From assembly GCA_964006375.1 (NCBI GenBank), contig OZ023264.1:11976225-12040224 (forward strand): 64,000 bases of DNA, written 5' to 3'. Origin of the DNA: Tillus elongatus (Eukaryota > Arthropoda > Insecta > Coleoptera > Cleridae). Position numbers and translations under genes: made by a program. The notes under the pieces were generated by a model. That model worked only from the letters and a program-made list of their open reading frames with translations. It was not told the DNA's origin and did no database searches. Shown one piece after another: positions 11,798-26,454 of the stretch (its first letter is position 1; each line of letters starts with the position of its first letter).

Positions 11798-12170
11798 GGT
11801 AAATTTGCAGTTCAGCACACATGGAGTTTTAGAAAACAAAGAAAAAATTTTTGAAAATGTCCCCTAAGAAATTTACAGGACCAGGAGTGAATAGGGGTGC
11901 TGGGTGGAGAAGAAGATAAAAAGGAAATGAGGGCGGAAAGTGCGCAAAAACCAGGTTAGTTGGACCTCTATAAGCTACCTTTTATCCATTTTGCAGCTAT
12001 ACTTCCTTAAAATCCTGTTGACTTCGCTCAGAACTCTTATTCACCGAAGGTCCCGCAACTTTCTTGGGGGTTGTTCCGTAGAAACTTTTCTTGTTTATAT
12101 TGTTCTTGTTTATGCATTGAGGTGGTTGTAGGCCTTTAGAAGGGGAGGAGAACACAGTGACGAAGCCGAG
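11798..12170. repeat. U-family foldback repeat, partial
   Basis: Starts GGTAAATTTGCAG, the same 5' end as the complete U element at 52.0 kb. It contains the paired gagtgaataggggtgctgggtgg and the inverse ctattcac/ttcttggggg blocks characteristic of U. The right terminus was not found. Confidence 0.6.
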
Positions 12171-13389
12171 AACTAAGATTTTTTATTTACGTTTAAATTA
12201 TTACCTCATTTCATTTGTTTAAAATATTTTTCCAAAAATAAATTTGAGGTTGTCTTGTTTGTCAGTCTCTCATAGAAAGCTACAATATTTTATCCTTTAA
12301 AAAGTATGGATACAGCAACAGTAAATAAGCGATGAAGAGGGTCTGGGTGCAGCAAGTACGTTGTGGTAGAGAATTTTCGTAAAAAGATTTCAAATCCAAT
12401 AACTCAATTTCTTATTACGCTATAATCTTCAATCTTGAGCCATAGCAAAACCTATGTAAAATACCTTTTTGGTTGTTATGTTTGCAAAAACTAGTTCGAT
12501 TAGGTTGAGTAAAACATAACCATCCAAGCAATTAAGGAAAAATACCTGCCGTATTGATAATTTGGCAGGTACATTCCGTTTGTAAGTAATTAATATTTTT
12601 CTCTGGTTAACTTTTGTAACTTTAATGAAATTTGTAACGTAATTTTTTTTTGCTTGCAGTATTTACACATATGTACCAAATTTTAATTTTCTAGCTCCAT
12701 AGAAAATAGAAATTTCTTCCAGTAATCGCTTGGAGATCACTGGGATTTCTAAAACCAAACTCCAGGATCCTTTTAAATTTAAAGAATTGGTTTTAATCAT
12801 AAACCTTACTAATAGTGTACAATTCTTATGAAAATTCACTACAATAATGCGCTTGTGGCGTCCCAAACTTTTTTTCCCAATGCAAACAAAACACATTGTT
12901 ACTTAGTTTAGTTAAAATTGATGAGATGGTTTCGGAAGCTCAAGTCCATTAGCCAGAGATTTTTATAATTCAGCATTGTTACTTAGTAGGAAGTAAAGTT
13001 CTCATTGCCCTCTATACTTAACAAATAACACTTCGGAAATAAAACCAGATCGTATTCCTGGATCTAAATGTAACAGACATAAAACTGCTATTAGTTCAGT
13101 ATCGGAAAACGCTTTGATGAGCTCCACGAACATTCAGGCCAAATATCACTTTCCATTCTCTGATTTTAACTACATCGTTTAGTAGATAGAATACAATTTT
13201 TCTAGTCCACTATAACCCACCAAGTAATGCATTTAAAATGACGTTGCAACAAAAATTACTTTGTGGATACAATTATTACAATATAGAGTTGCAAATTGAA
13301 TCATAACTTCCACATAGCTGTCATAATTTATTCTCTTTAGAAAGAAATTCTCATGGAATGAATTTAGGGCTCATGACTTGACCACTAGA
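12171..13389. other. Degraded repeat DNA, no gene
   Basis: Contains hallmark-like pieces of the T family (about 12350 plus, about 12835 minus). A roughly 100-bp segment at 12490-12590 (gttcgattaggtt...catccaagcaatta...ggcaggtacattcc) is a diverged direct repeat of 11690-11790. No coding similarity was seen. Confidence 0.45.
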
Positions 13390-13620
13390 AAAAAAATTCT
13401 GGACGCAGCAAGTACGTTATAGTAGCGAATTTTTAAAAGAATTGTACACTATTATTATAAGGCATACTAGTAAAGTCAATATTTTAAACTTACACAGACC
13501 TTGAAGATGGATTTTAGAGGTCCTAGTACGCGCACATTAGAGGAATTCTTTCGAAAGACTTACCATCGATATTTTTCTATTAAGAAAAAAATCTTGCGTT
13601 CTAACTACTTTTGAGAAAAA
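13390..13620 (+). repeat. T-family variant (subtype shared with 45.1 kb)
   Basis: Begins ctggacgcagcaagtacgtt and continues with ...gaagatggattttagaggtcctagta, a variant continuation also seen at 45.06-45.25 kb, unlike the canonical T copies. Confidence 0.55.
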
Positions 13621-14007
13621 TGCCCAAAACTCGATTCTATATGAAGCTAAAGAAATACATTTTGCTATGTCTGTAGACAAAATAAACTTGTATTACAAAT
13701 TTCATTAAAGTTATACAAAAGACTTCCAAAATAAAACCTAATTCATATTTAGAAAAGTAAAGTGTCTGCCAAGTTATAAACGCAGCAGTTATTTGTCCTT
13801 ATTAATCGCCAGTATGATTTCCTTTTAGTCAACCTAATCAAACCTTTTTTTTTCAATATTAACAATTACAAAATTATAATTTCAGACTCAAAGGTGACAA
13901 ACTTATTTGGACGTTTTAAACAAAAATTAGATGTTGTTCAAAACGTATGAAATCTTGGTACTATTGTTACTTCAAATGTCAAAATAGAACATAAAAAACA
14001 TACATTC

Positions 14008-14081
14008 ATCGAGGTGGATTCGATCGCGTAACCTTCTAATTAGGAAGCAAGCGCGTTGCCCCCTGCGCCATCTAGGCATAC
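14008..14081 (-). pseudogene. tRNA-Arg(CCU)-like head of R3
   Basis: On the minus strand: an A box (TAGATGGCGCAGGGGG), an anticodon arm with loop TTCCTAA (anticodon CCT), and a B box ATCGAATCC. Acceptor ends do not pair, so it is not a functional tRNA. It ends the R3 copy, as at 7.9 kb. Confidence 0.6.
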
Positions 14082-15179
<1,098 letters not shown>

Positions 15180-15180
<1 letters not shown>

Positions 15181-15830
15181 TGAAAAAATGTCAACTTTCA
15201 CCAAATCGCCACTTATTTATCCCCTACCCCCGGAAACGATCTTACTCAAAAACAATTCTAAGCGTTCCTTTGTCGGGTGCTAACCAGATATCAACTTTAA
15301 AGATGATATCTCAATTCGTTCGAAAGTTATTGCGCCTACTAACAGACAGACGTACATGTTGACAGACCCACAGGCCGACCGACCGACAGACAAAAATGTT
15401 CGTTCCAGAATCAAGTTTTCTACGTGTTTTGCGATTTTTACGCCATTTTAGCAAAAAATGCGAAATTTTTGTCAACAATATTTCACCCCCACACATTCAA
15501 CCCTTAATTTAATGTTAGTACAGAATACCAGATTTTTAATGAAATTGAAAGTTTTCTAATAAATAAACCCTAAAACGTTATACGTTACGAAAAAATGTCA
15601 ATTTTCACCAAATCACCCACCCGTTCATCCCCTACCCCCTGAAGCGATTTTACCCAAAAACAACCCGAACCGTTCGTTTGTGGAGTGCTAACTGTATACT
15701 AAACTTGAAGGCGATGTCACAATTCGTTCTTAATTTATATTGGCTTCAAACAGACAGACATACACACCGACAGACGACAGACCGCCAGACAAAAAAGTTT
15801 TCCTGCCCAAATCATGTTTTCTATATGTTA
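15180..15830. repeat. Two-unit tandem repeat, about 410-bp period
   Basis: Unit 1 (15180-15480) and unit 2 (15590-15830) share aaaaaatgtcaa.tttcaccaaatc, cccctaccccc, a gtgctaac block and a cagacagacatac...gaccgacagacaaaa run. The CAGA/GACC-rich segment is low complexity. No coding potential. Confidence 0.65.
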
Positions 15831-16211
15831 GCGAATTTTCTGAAATAAAATAACTAATGAGGAGATCCCGACTTTTGAATCTTGACAAAATTTCTTCAAA
15901 TGAGGGCGAACTAGCCCCCCTAGAACCCATATCCAGGGTCGGTTTCAATGTTGGGCCGATTTTGATCAAATTTGGTACATACCTTCCTTTTGCAAATGGT
16001 TTGGATAAGTTCGTTGGCCAAGAAAATCGGTCCAAGTTTTCCCGGAAAAATTCGTGTTTTATTTCGATAAAAAATTATATCCCCTAAAATAACAAAGTAA
16101 GGACAACCAAATTTGGTACGCTTATTTCCGTAATAAAAAGTATCCTATGTGCCAAAATTTAGATCTTTACGTTGAAAGACAAAAAAGTTAGCGGTAAATT
16201 AATTTTTAACT
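15831..16211 (+). repeat. T-family outer arm fragment
   Basis: Carries the whole outer-to-inner arm junction without a TA tract: gaggagatcccgacttttga, ...cccatatccagggtcggttt, then gggccgattttgatcaaatt and ttcgttggccaagaaaa. It shows what the T arm looks like where no microsatellite has grown. Confidence 0.65.
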
Positions 16212-16226
16212 AATTAAATCTGATGA

Positions 16227-16611
16227 TACAGACTTGGAGACTACTTCTCTGGCTTCACTGTTGGTTTTATTTGGTGAAGGACGTATCCAGCGCGTAAGCC
16301 AACTGGAGCAAGTGGCCCTACGAATTCTGGAAGTTCTAGAAAGTTCTTCAACGTTTCTGTGACTAAAGTTTCGCTGCTTGACAGCATTTTCAGACAGATT
16401 GAAAATGCTGTCAAGCAGCGAAACTATAGTCACAGAAACGTTAAAGAACTTCCTACAACTTCCAGAATTCGTAGGGCCACTTGCTCCAGTTAGCTTACGC
16501 GCTGGCTACTTCTTTCACCAACGAAAACCAACAGTGAATCCAGAGAAGTAGTCTCCAAGTCTGTATGTAGTATGGACAAGTTTCACCAAGTAAGGGCAAC
16601 AACAATCAATG
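16227..16611 (+). mobile_element. FB foldback element, short copy, with target duplication
   Basis: Two arms of about 170 bp form a near-perfect hairpin (arm starts TACAGACTTGGAGACTACT; the inverse ends AGTCTCCAAGTCTGTA). An asymmetric 3' tail of about 45 bases (TATGGACAAGTTTCACC...CAATCAATG) follows. Flanks carry the duplication TAAATCTGATGA (16215-16226 and 16615-16626), extendable by AAT to 15 bp. The right arm holds AAGCAGCGAAAC TATA GTC ACAG, part of a hammerhead-like motif. No protein. A longer copy is at 40167-41239. Confidence 0.8.
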
Positions 16612-16629
16612 AATTAAATCTGATGAGAC

Positions 16630-17302
16630 AAAGTTAAAACGTCAAAATTGATAATTATGGTAGGCGTACGAACGTGAGTGAAAAATACGACACGATATGA
16701 CTAAAAAACTCCTAGATATGTGTCTAAGTCGTTATTTTCCTTCAGTCCGTTCAACTATGAGCAAAAAATCCATTGTAAATAAAAACTGTTTGGTGAAAAT
16801 AAAAAACACGTTAATACGATCCTTAAACAAGGCACGTATTCTACGTTTGTTGCAACATTTTTTCACCTTAATTTATATGTTTTTTTTTGTGCCGGATAAT
16901 CTCAAGACCTCGAGAGAAAAGTGCATTTTCATTTAACTTGAGTATAACTATTGCAACTGTAATCTTATCCAGGCTCTTTCACCTGGAGTGAGGATTAGGG
17001 TGACTGAGATATTTAATTAAAATTTAACATCGCAGTAGACTTAGGCACACGCTACAAGGCAACGATTCTCGCAATGAAATTACCCCCACTCAGGAATGTA
17101 AGAAGTACAACGGTTCATTCTGGGAGCTTCTTTTTAATTTTTAGCTTATGTTGTTCTTGTGTTTCTTTGGATAATTGCGAATTGCTCACTTAATTAAACT
17201 GAGTAGAAAAATAATCACTACTCGGTCGCTAAGAAAAACCAAGATTCAAATTTAATGTTTCTTTCTCAAGCGACTATAATATTACCTCTTAAATTTCTCT
17301 GA
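16630..17302. other. Stretch without recognised gene
   Basis: AT-rich; no coding, repeat or RNA similarity was recognised. Confidence 0.4.
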
Positions 17303-17430
17303 GAGCCTCGTTGGTTCAGTGGTAAGGACTTGTAACTCTGAACCGAGGGCTACCGGGTTCGATTCCCGGGGTTCTTTTCACTTTTTCAGTACATACTGTA
17401 CAATTAACACCAACCGAGGCTGTGGCATTG

Positions 17431-17431
<1 letters not shown>
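17303..17431 (+). mobile_element. SINE-A, 5' part (tRNA-derived head), split by LINE-A
   Basis: A tRNA-like head carries A box TTGGTTCAGTGG and B box GGGTTCGATTCCC, then the family body (ttcactttttcagtacatac...ccgaggctgtggcattg). The sequence stops at GGCATTG, where the LINE-A poly-A tail begins on the opposite strand. The rest of the SINE resumes at 19953. RNA polymerase III would read the head; the element is non-coding. Confidence 0.85.
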
Positions 17432-19952
<2,521 letters not shown>

Positions 19953-20150
19953 TGAGAAAGTTGAATGTCTGCACGTTCCGCCCTTTGAAGGCGGCGTAAC
20001 GATCCCTACCCTCCTTACAGATAGGCAGAAGCTCTGCAAAATTTCCAGACTAGTGAGGTGAAACTGCTCCCTGGCGTCAGTGCTTGGCCATAGTCGCGGA
20101 AATAGACCGACGTTAAAGAAATAAATATTCATTAATACGTCCACTACGGA
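19953..20150 (+). mobile_element. SINE-A, 3' part after the LINE-A insertion
   Basis: Resumes at tgagaaagttgaatgtctgc and ends ccgacgttaaagaaa. It matches the reverse complement of the intact SINE at 26088-26439. With 17303-17431 it reconstitutes one SINE in order and orientation, interrupted by 2.5 kb. Confidence 0.85.
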
Positions 20151-20269
20151 TTTCAACAAGCTTTCCTGGGCCTTGACATTTCTTATCATGCATATACTTT
20201 TTATAAATTGTATATCGTTTTATTATACATGAGTTTACAGCACACTAATCTTATATTTATTACTTCCAC

Positions 20270-20970
20270 ATCGTCACCCCGACAGCATCGCAACCCTTGG
20301 TTTATTGTGCATGCCCTTAGTCTTTTTACTCCACCCACTCCAAAATCTCTGTGCCTTAAACTAGTCTGCAGAGCGATTGGTAGGGTGACGTTTTATAATG
20401 CTCTGTCTCCGGTCTAGGCTGACCGTAGATCAGTTGTCTTCTGCGCTCCAGAGCTTAACACTCGATGTTTTGGGCTGATTCCACCCCCTAGCCGCAGAGT
20501 CTGCATGCGAGGTCCCCCTCGAACCGCCCCATTTTATGCAGGTGTTTGTTGACGGCCATGTATCCCACCAAGAGATCTGTTATGTTTCTGAGCTGTTCTC
20601 TGCTAATATTGAGCAGCTCCACAGCTCTTTTTGAACTGGGTTTGTCAATTATTAACTTCCCATGTCTGAGCCTTGGACAGTCTGCCCAGTACACCTTGTG
20701 TTCGTTTTTGACCCAGTACTTAATGGCTCCCCTGGCAGTGCTCTTTGTCACGCCCAGAGCCAGTTCTGGTCCCATTAATGGTTCTGCTGACCCTCTCTTC
20801 GCGAGGCTGTCAGATTCTTCATTGCCTTTGACCCCCGAGTGACCCGGCACCCAGATGAGGGTCACCTCATTTTGCGCAGCCAGGTCGCTTGTCTCGATTG
20901 TACCTGTATTAAACAAGCATTTCCAATCTATGACAGCCAAACTGTTTTGTTCATACCTCAGTACATACAT
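20270..20970 (-). pseudogene. LINE-D RNase H and C-terminal domain fragment
   Basis: An open segment (20488-20970) reads ...EVTLIWVPGHSGVKGNEESD.LA, the RNase H C-terminal motif with its catalytic Asp (NEESDSLAKRG), then the tail MGRFEGDLACRLCG typical of the zinc-knuckle end of I/LOA/R1-like insect LINEs. After one stop it continues in a shifted frame (ERRRQLIYGQPRPETEHYKT) down to about 20270. RT is absent. It lies beside SINE-A. A second scrap is at 37460-37610. Confidence 0.8.
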
Positions 20971-20979
20971 TTTTCCAAA

Positions 20980-22109
20980 GTTGGTTTATTTTTCTTCTCT
21001 TAGCCATATTTCTAAAATCGCCTAAACAAGATCTGGAAATATTTTTAGGCATACGTATGCCAAACGAAATCTTCCATGGTTCAGGAAACAAGCGAAATTT
21101 TAGAGAAAAGTTGATCGAATATGTTAGTAGATCAGTACCAAGAGCAGAATTTTTCCATTGACGTTATCATATTCCACTGAGCCTGGTGTTTGCTTTATGA
21201 TCATATCACCAATCTCTTCTTGGTTTACTTTTAACTTGTCTTTAATAGTAAATTCTAGCAGGATTAAGTTTTTTTAGATTATCTGCCTGTTACATCAACT
21301 TTTACACGTAACCCTCAAAGTGGAAGTTAATATTTTGTTATACAGAGATCTCTATATCTGAATTGCAAGTTGTCCTTCGCTCATATCACATATGCTTTAT
21401 TATGAACAAGTTAATGGTAGTCGAGTTAATTAAGATAATCGATGTAGCAATTACACACAGTTATTTATAGGTCTATGTATTTTACACGAAGTGATCGATT
21501 ACAAATATCAGCCGGAATCAAACTATAATTTATTGAAACTTCGATTTCAGCTTCAATGATCAAATGCAGTTGATACTGTAGAACGTAATTTGAAACACAC
21601 TTCATCTGAGTAACTAATTACCCGAAAGCCGGTATACAGGGTGCGCAACAGCATGAGTGTATGTATGTACCTAGAATGGGTGTTAGTTTTGTTACCATGA
21701 GAGTAGAAATTTACTTTTTGGCTGCCGTGCAGAGAAAAATCCTTATCTAAGTTTATTTATCGCATTTAGATTGTAGCGGTTTTTCATTGAGAAAGATTTT
21801 ATCCAAACATGGTTTTCTGACACGTGACAAAGAAAATATTTGTACAGGGATATTTCTCTAGGATTGTTTTACAACAGACTGCTCCACTTCCTCGGAGTTA
21901 CTGTGGAACATTTCGAACATTTATCATCAAATTATTAATGTTATTGTTAACTTTTCAAAATAAATAATAATGCTCTTGAAACTTGCACATTTATCAATGC
22001 ACTAATGAAAAAACAAACAGTGAACTGCATTGTCATCGACCTTGCGTTAATACCGTGACATTGGCTTCTATTGTTGTCACTATATTTAAGTCAAATATCG
22101 TTGACAATG
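20980..22109. other. Stretch without recognised gene
   Basis: AT-rich. A CAGGGTGCGCAACAGC motif at about 21637 resembles the ends of S-type repeats. No coding similarity before the mariner remnant. Confidence 0.4.
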
Positions 22110-22677
22110 TTAATTAAACTGGTTAAAAACTATTAGAATTGCCTTTTGGGAAAGCTATCGTCCGTGAAGAGCTACTATTACAAACTGGGTTGCCGAACTT
22201 ACAGACGACGATCAAATAGCAAAGATAAGTACCGCTCTGGAAGTCCAGTTTCTGTGATCAAGGAAATATTGTTTCTACCTAAGAAATAATCTTAAACAAT
22301 CGACGAATTAGGCTCTGTCGTGTAGTAGAAGCATTGCATATTTCCTATAACCGCGTGTTATTGGTCACGACTTGAGTATGAGAGAGCTTTCGGTGAAATC
22401 GATTTCAACATGTTTTAGAGCTGACTAAATGCGCGCTCGTTTGACAATGTCAAGGGAAGTAGGTCAGCGTTTCGAAAAAGATTTGTCAAGTTTTCATGAC
22501 CGTCTGGTCACCATGGACAACATAGATCCACCACTATGAGTCAGAGACTAAAGAGCCATAAAAAGAGTGGAAGCAACCCAGATCTGCCCAACCCAAAAAA
22601 GTTATATAATCAAAAGTCGGCTCGCAAGTTTCTTGTTTCAGTTTTCTAAGACAAAGATGGTATAATGCTTTTAGATC
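22110..22677 (+). pseudogene. mariner transposase remnant, 5' and middle part
   Basis: Frame-broken coding sequence. Pieces such as KILNNRRIRLCRVVEALHIS (second HTH) and HHYESETKEP.KEWKQPRSAQP (the block after the first catalytic Asp) identify the mariner family. The catalytic D before IHHY is not readable. Many stops. It breaks off at 22677 where a LINE-A fragment begins, and its C-terminal part resumes at 23311. Confidence 0.75.
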
Positions 22678-23310
22678 AAAGATCTGTTCTCTTGATACCC
22701 GCAAAGCCTCTTGCCTTGACGAGATCCCAGCAATTGTTCTGAAAAAATGCGCACCAGAACTTGCTTTTGTCCTGACTCGTCTGTTTCAGACATCTTACGA
22801 TAGAGGCATATTCCCTAGTAACTGGAAAACTGCTCGAGTACAACACGTCCCCAAGAAAGGATCCAAAGCGCTTCCTAGCAACTACAGGCCCATTTCTCTC
22901 CTTTTGGTCGTCTCTAAAGTGATGGAAGTATATAAACAACGTATTAGAAAAATTTATTGAAAAACACAGTCTAATCCACGACATGCAGTATGGATTCCGT
23001 CGGCGCAGATCAACTGCCGACCTCCTTTTCTTTGTCACCCATTCTTGGAACAAGTTTATGGAACTACACGGTGAATCCTAGATTGTCGCTCTAGACATAC
23101 CCAAAGCATTCGACCAGGTCTGGCACGCAGCGCTGCTTAATAAACTTCCGGCCTATGACCTACCACCAAAACTCTGTACCTGGACAGCAAATTTCCTCTC
23201 CAACCGGAGCATTTCTGTTCTCGTGGATGGCCATTCCTCTAAACTGTATCCAATTAATGCAGGAGTCCCTCAAGGTTCAGCTTTATCCCCTACTTTGTTT
23301 CTTCTCCACA
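22678..23310 (+). pseudogene. LINE-A fragment embedded in mariner
   Basis: Starts at the RT palm-proximal region (SLDTRKASCLDEIPAIVLKK on the plus strand) and ends at ALSPTLFLLHK, before the YADD box. Homologous to 18.45-19.1 kb on the other strand. Both LINE ends are missing and there is no poly-A tail, so it is either a secondarily deleted insertion or came by recombination. Frameshifted. Confidence 0.85.
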
Positions 23311-23480
23311 AGGGGCAAGAGTGTGCTCTTTTCGAAAAAAACACCGCTACTCACAAGTCGTTGATTACACAGCAAAGAATTAATAAAATTAGTTTCAAAA
23401 TTGCTAAACAGACCCTATATTCTCCGGAGTTAGCACCATCCGATTATTATTGATTCCCATATCTTATAAAACGTTTGAGA
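23311..23480 (+). pseudogene. mariner transposase remnant, C-terminal part
   Basis: Reads THKSLITQQRINKI...TLYSPELAPSDYY: the block after the second catalytic Asp and the YSPDLAPSDY motif with the third (here PELAPSD). Same strand as 22110-22677, so the two are halves of one element. Confidence 0.8.
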
Positions 23481-23642
23481 GGTAATACATTTTTGACGTT
23501 TTTAAATTAGTTTTTTGCTTCGTGTTTTTTGTTTTTTTAGCGCAATTATATACGTCTAATCATTCATATTAGAAGGACGTCAAATTTTTTTACCAAAAAG
23601 GAACCAACGTCAATGGGAATTATAATAAACATACGAATAGGC

Positions 23643-26073
23643 TTAACCCTTTGATGCTACACTTATTTTGAGAACCTATTCTGCCACATTTATTCTGGGG
23701 TATAATCAGACCCCAAATAAAACTTGGCTCAATTTTCGAAAATTGTCTTTATTTATAAAAATAACATTATAGCTTCTTAGAAAATTTATGTAAGTACAAG
23801 TGAATTACTAGAAACGTATCAATAAATTATTCGCACAAGTTGGCCACAATTTTTCCTGATGCTGTAAACATATGAATGTGTTGCACATCGCGCACTTACT
23901 CCTGGATCTTCGGTCCTGCCTCCTGGGACAGAAAAGTGCATCTACTCGTGTTATTATTGGGCCTTGTTGGTACTTATACTGTAGGGGCTATTTTCAGTAC
24001 ATTTCGTATTGTCCGACGGAGTTCACGTCTTAAAGTTACGGTTTCCAAACGACCTTCCATATGAGGTCTCACCAAATCCAGTGCAAGTTTTTTCAAATAT
24101 GTTCTTCTGTTGGTTATTTTTTTTTATTTGGCGCATTAGAACCACGTAAAAGAACCATAGAATTATACCCGACTATATTGAGCAAATTGTAGAACAATAT
24201 AATGGCCAACGACGTGTTTTTCTACTAACAGAATAAGTGTGACACAGTTGGTCTAAAGTGTCCACTCCTCCTTTTGTTGAATCATAAAATTGTAAAATTT
24301 CTGGTAATTTAGTCGTATTCCGTTCGTGATCTTTTTCGTGCGTTGTTGAGAGCCTTATGACAGTTTTCTTCTTAGTCTTTGGGGGACAAAATGAAAGTAG
24401 TGTAAGTTCCTCACTATAGCAGAACATGGCGGAATTTATCTCCCTCTTCTTTAGATCTAAAAATGACTGAGGAATCTCCTTTTTATTTTTCCTCATAGTG
24501 CCTACCACTGTAATCTTTTTTTTCAACAGATTCTTTGCTGTTTGAATAGACGTGAACCCATTGTCCATAGTCAAACTTCTGTTTGTTCCCTGGAAAGAAC
24601 TGGTAAGTTTATCGCAATAATATTGGGCGACAGGGAGATCACGTGGTGTTGTCCTTGTCTGTATAAATTTCAGCGTCGAGTACAAAAGCCGTTTTAGCAC
24701 ACTACAATTTTAATGCACATTTTTTGGGCTTTGAAGGAATGTACATTTTAAAAGGACGTCGACATCGAAAACCAACCAATTGTTTATCAATTGTAGTGTA
24801 CTCCGAAGGTACATATAAAGTTTACATTTTATTTATGGATGTCCCAAACACATCGCGGAATGCTGCAAGTTTGTCAGTTACCCTTCTTTGAGCTCTTGTG
24901 TCTTTATAATCAAATCGGGGGCAGTTAATCAAAAATCTAAAACGTGCTTCGGGCATGGTTGCATGAAATAGTGATATTCCACAATCTATGTCAAACAGTT
25001 CTCTGGTAAATACTCCCATCTTCATCACATCGGCATAGTAAAGCAAACTAAATAGGGCTTGTATCTTAACATTGTTGGTGTCTTTAGTGTAGGAAGATCA
25101 ATTGTCTATTGGTGTCTCTTCGCAATCATTACTGTCCACTTTGGTAGCATATTTCAGTCTTTGCATTTTCATTTGTTTGTCTGTAATTTTATCTAGATTC
25201 TGTTGTGTAAAACATAACTGCCGCGCTTCTATTCCTGATTTGATTTGCCTAGACTCGTTCTTATTTCCAGGTAAATGCACGACAATATTTTTGTTTGGTG
25301 TACGATGAAGTACTTCTTTTACGTCTGACCATTTAAATCCATTTTTACCATTGAGTTTTACTGGAACCTTTACAATTTTAACCTTACCTTGGTTCTCAAG
25401 CTGCATCATATTTGCTAGCGACATATCGTCTTCAGAATCGGAAGCGGATGGTGAGAGATTATGAGAGGAATTTGGAATACGGGGAACTACAGAGTTCTCT
25501 TCAGTTTCACCTAATAAGGCATCTGGAGAATGACCCGGGATCTGAAAAAGGGTAGGGTTTTCCTCTTTTCCAGGTAGTTCTTAATCTTCAGCATCCGTTC
25601 TAAAATCTTGGATGATAGAATCGTCCTCGCCAGTCTCGTGTTGAAAGTCTTCCTCTCCCTCGGAATCAGAATCAGAAATAATACGGTGTATTTCACGGAT
25701 ATCATCTCGATTTCTTATTTCAAAGAACCAACATTTAACTGATCTAGAATTAAAAAATAATAATAAATTATCAATTGCGCTCACGTAAAATGTTTATGTG
25801 TGGAATGAATAACTTTGGAAAATTCATATAGGTACTCACATGACAAGAAATAGAAAGTCTTATTCTGCTACACTGGGGTGCACCTGCACCCCACAACACT
25901 AATATCTCCAAAATTAGAAACACACTGCCTTTCACGGATGGTACACACGAACTGACACACAAAGTGCTTAAACTACCAGAAGTTCACTACCGCAGCGCCA
26001 TCTATTTCCGAATGACGGTACTTTTGAATAAGACTGGTGTACACCAGTACCCCAAGTAGCATTCCAGGGTTAA
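23643..26073 (-). mobile_element. Complete piggyBac-like transposon with TTAA duplications
   Basis: Flanked by TTAA at 23643-23646 and 26070-26073. The terminal inverted repeats are CCCTTTGATGCTAC (23647-23660) and the complement of CCCTGGAATGCTAC (26056-26069), matching at 12 of 14 positions. The body is about 2.42 kb, usual for piggyBac elements. The right end holds a subterminal 16-bp perfect palindrome, ACTGGTGTACACCAGT (26033-26048). The encoded transposase is broken, so this copy is non-autonomous. Confidence 0.9.
24173..25784 (-). pseudogene. piggyBac-like transposase, broken
   Basis: Four or more frame fragments in order on the minus strand. An acidic N-terminus (25581-25784, ISDSDSEGEEDF). 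A middle segment (25098-25424, PVKLNGKNGFKWSD). The start of the DDE_Tnp_1_7 domain (24822-25046, MGVFTRELFDIDCG.S.FHATMPEARF, RFDYKDTR). The catalytic part (24173-24700) has the second Asp in LTMDNGFTS and the third in GGVDTLDQL..TYSVSRKTRRWPL. The transposase cuts and pastes at TTAA. The C-terminal Cys-rich region is not readable. Breaks include an in-frame stop after TDAED at about 25581. Confidence 0.9.
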
Positions 26074-26087
26074 GTATTATTATAAAT

Positions 26088-26439
26088 GTGTGTTTGTTTC
26101 TTTAACGTCGGTCTATTTCCGCGACTATGGCCAATCACCGACGCCAGGGAGCAGTTTCACCTCACTATCCTTGAAATTTTGCCGAACTCCTGCCTTTCTT
26201 TAAGGAAGGTAGGGATCTTTAACGTTCCCAACATCGCATGGACACGAGACCGACGTCTTTACTCCCTCTCCGAAGGGCGGAACGTGTAGACATTCAACTT
26301 GCTCAAATACAATGCCAGAACCTCGGTTGATGTTAATGTTACAGTTTGTACTGAAAAAGTGAAAGGAGTACCCTGGGATCGAACCCAGTACTCTCCGGTT
26401 TAGAGGCACACGTTTTTACCCCTGAACCACCGAGGTTCT
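26088..26439 (-). mobile_element. SINE-A, full-length copy with 13-bp target duplication
   Basis: On the minus strand the head has A box GGTGGTTCAGGGG and B box GGGTTCGATCCC, followed by a body ending ccgacgttaaagaaacaaac. Flanks TATTATTATAAAT at 26075-26087 and 26440-26452 are a perfect 13-bp duplication, the mark of LINE-driven target-primed insertion. The 352-bp copy defines the family; others are at 17.3/19.95 and 45.8 kb. It landed one base from the piggyBac TTAA. Confidence 0.9.
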
Positions 26440-26454
26440 TATTATTATAAATAA

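Noticed and set aside
14008..14081. A functional tRNA-Arg(CCU) gene
   Set aside because: The acceptor stem is absent, and the sequence is a fixed part of the R3 repeat.
17303..17375. A possible functional tRNA gene
   Set aside because: A and B boxes are good, but acceptor ends do not pair and the sequence continues into the SINE-A body shared by other copies.
24173..26069. A CRISPR or prokaryotic mobile system anywhere in the window
   Set aside because: No evenly spaced short repeats with unique spacers, no ribosome-binding-site-led gene strings; all recognised families are eukaryotic elements.
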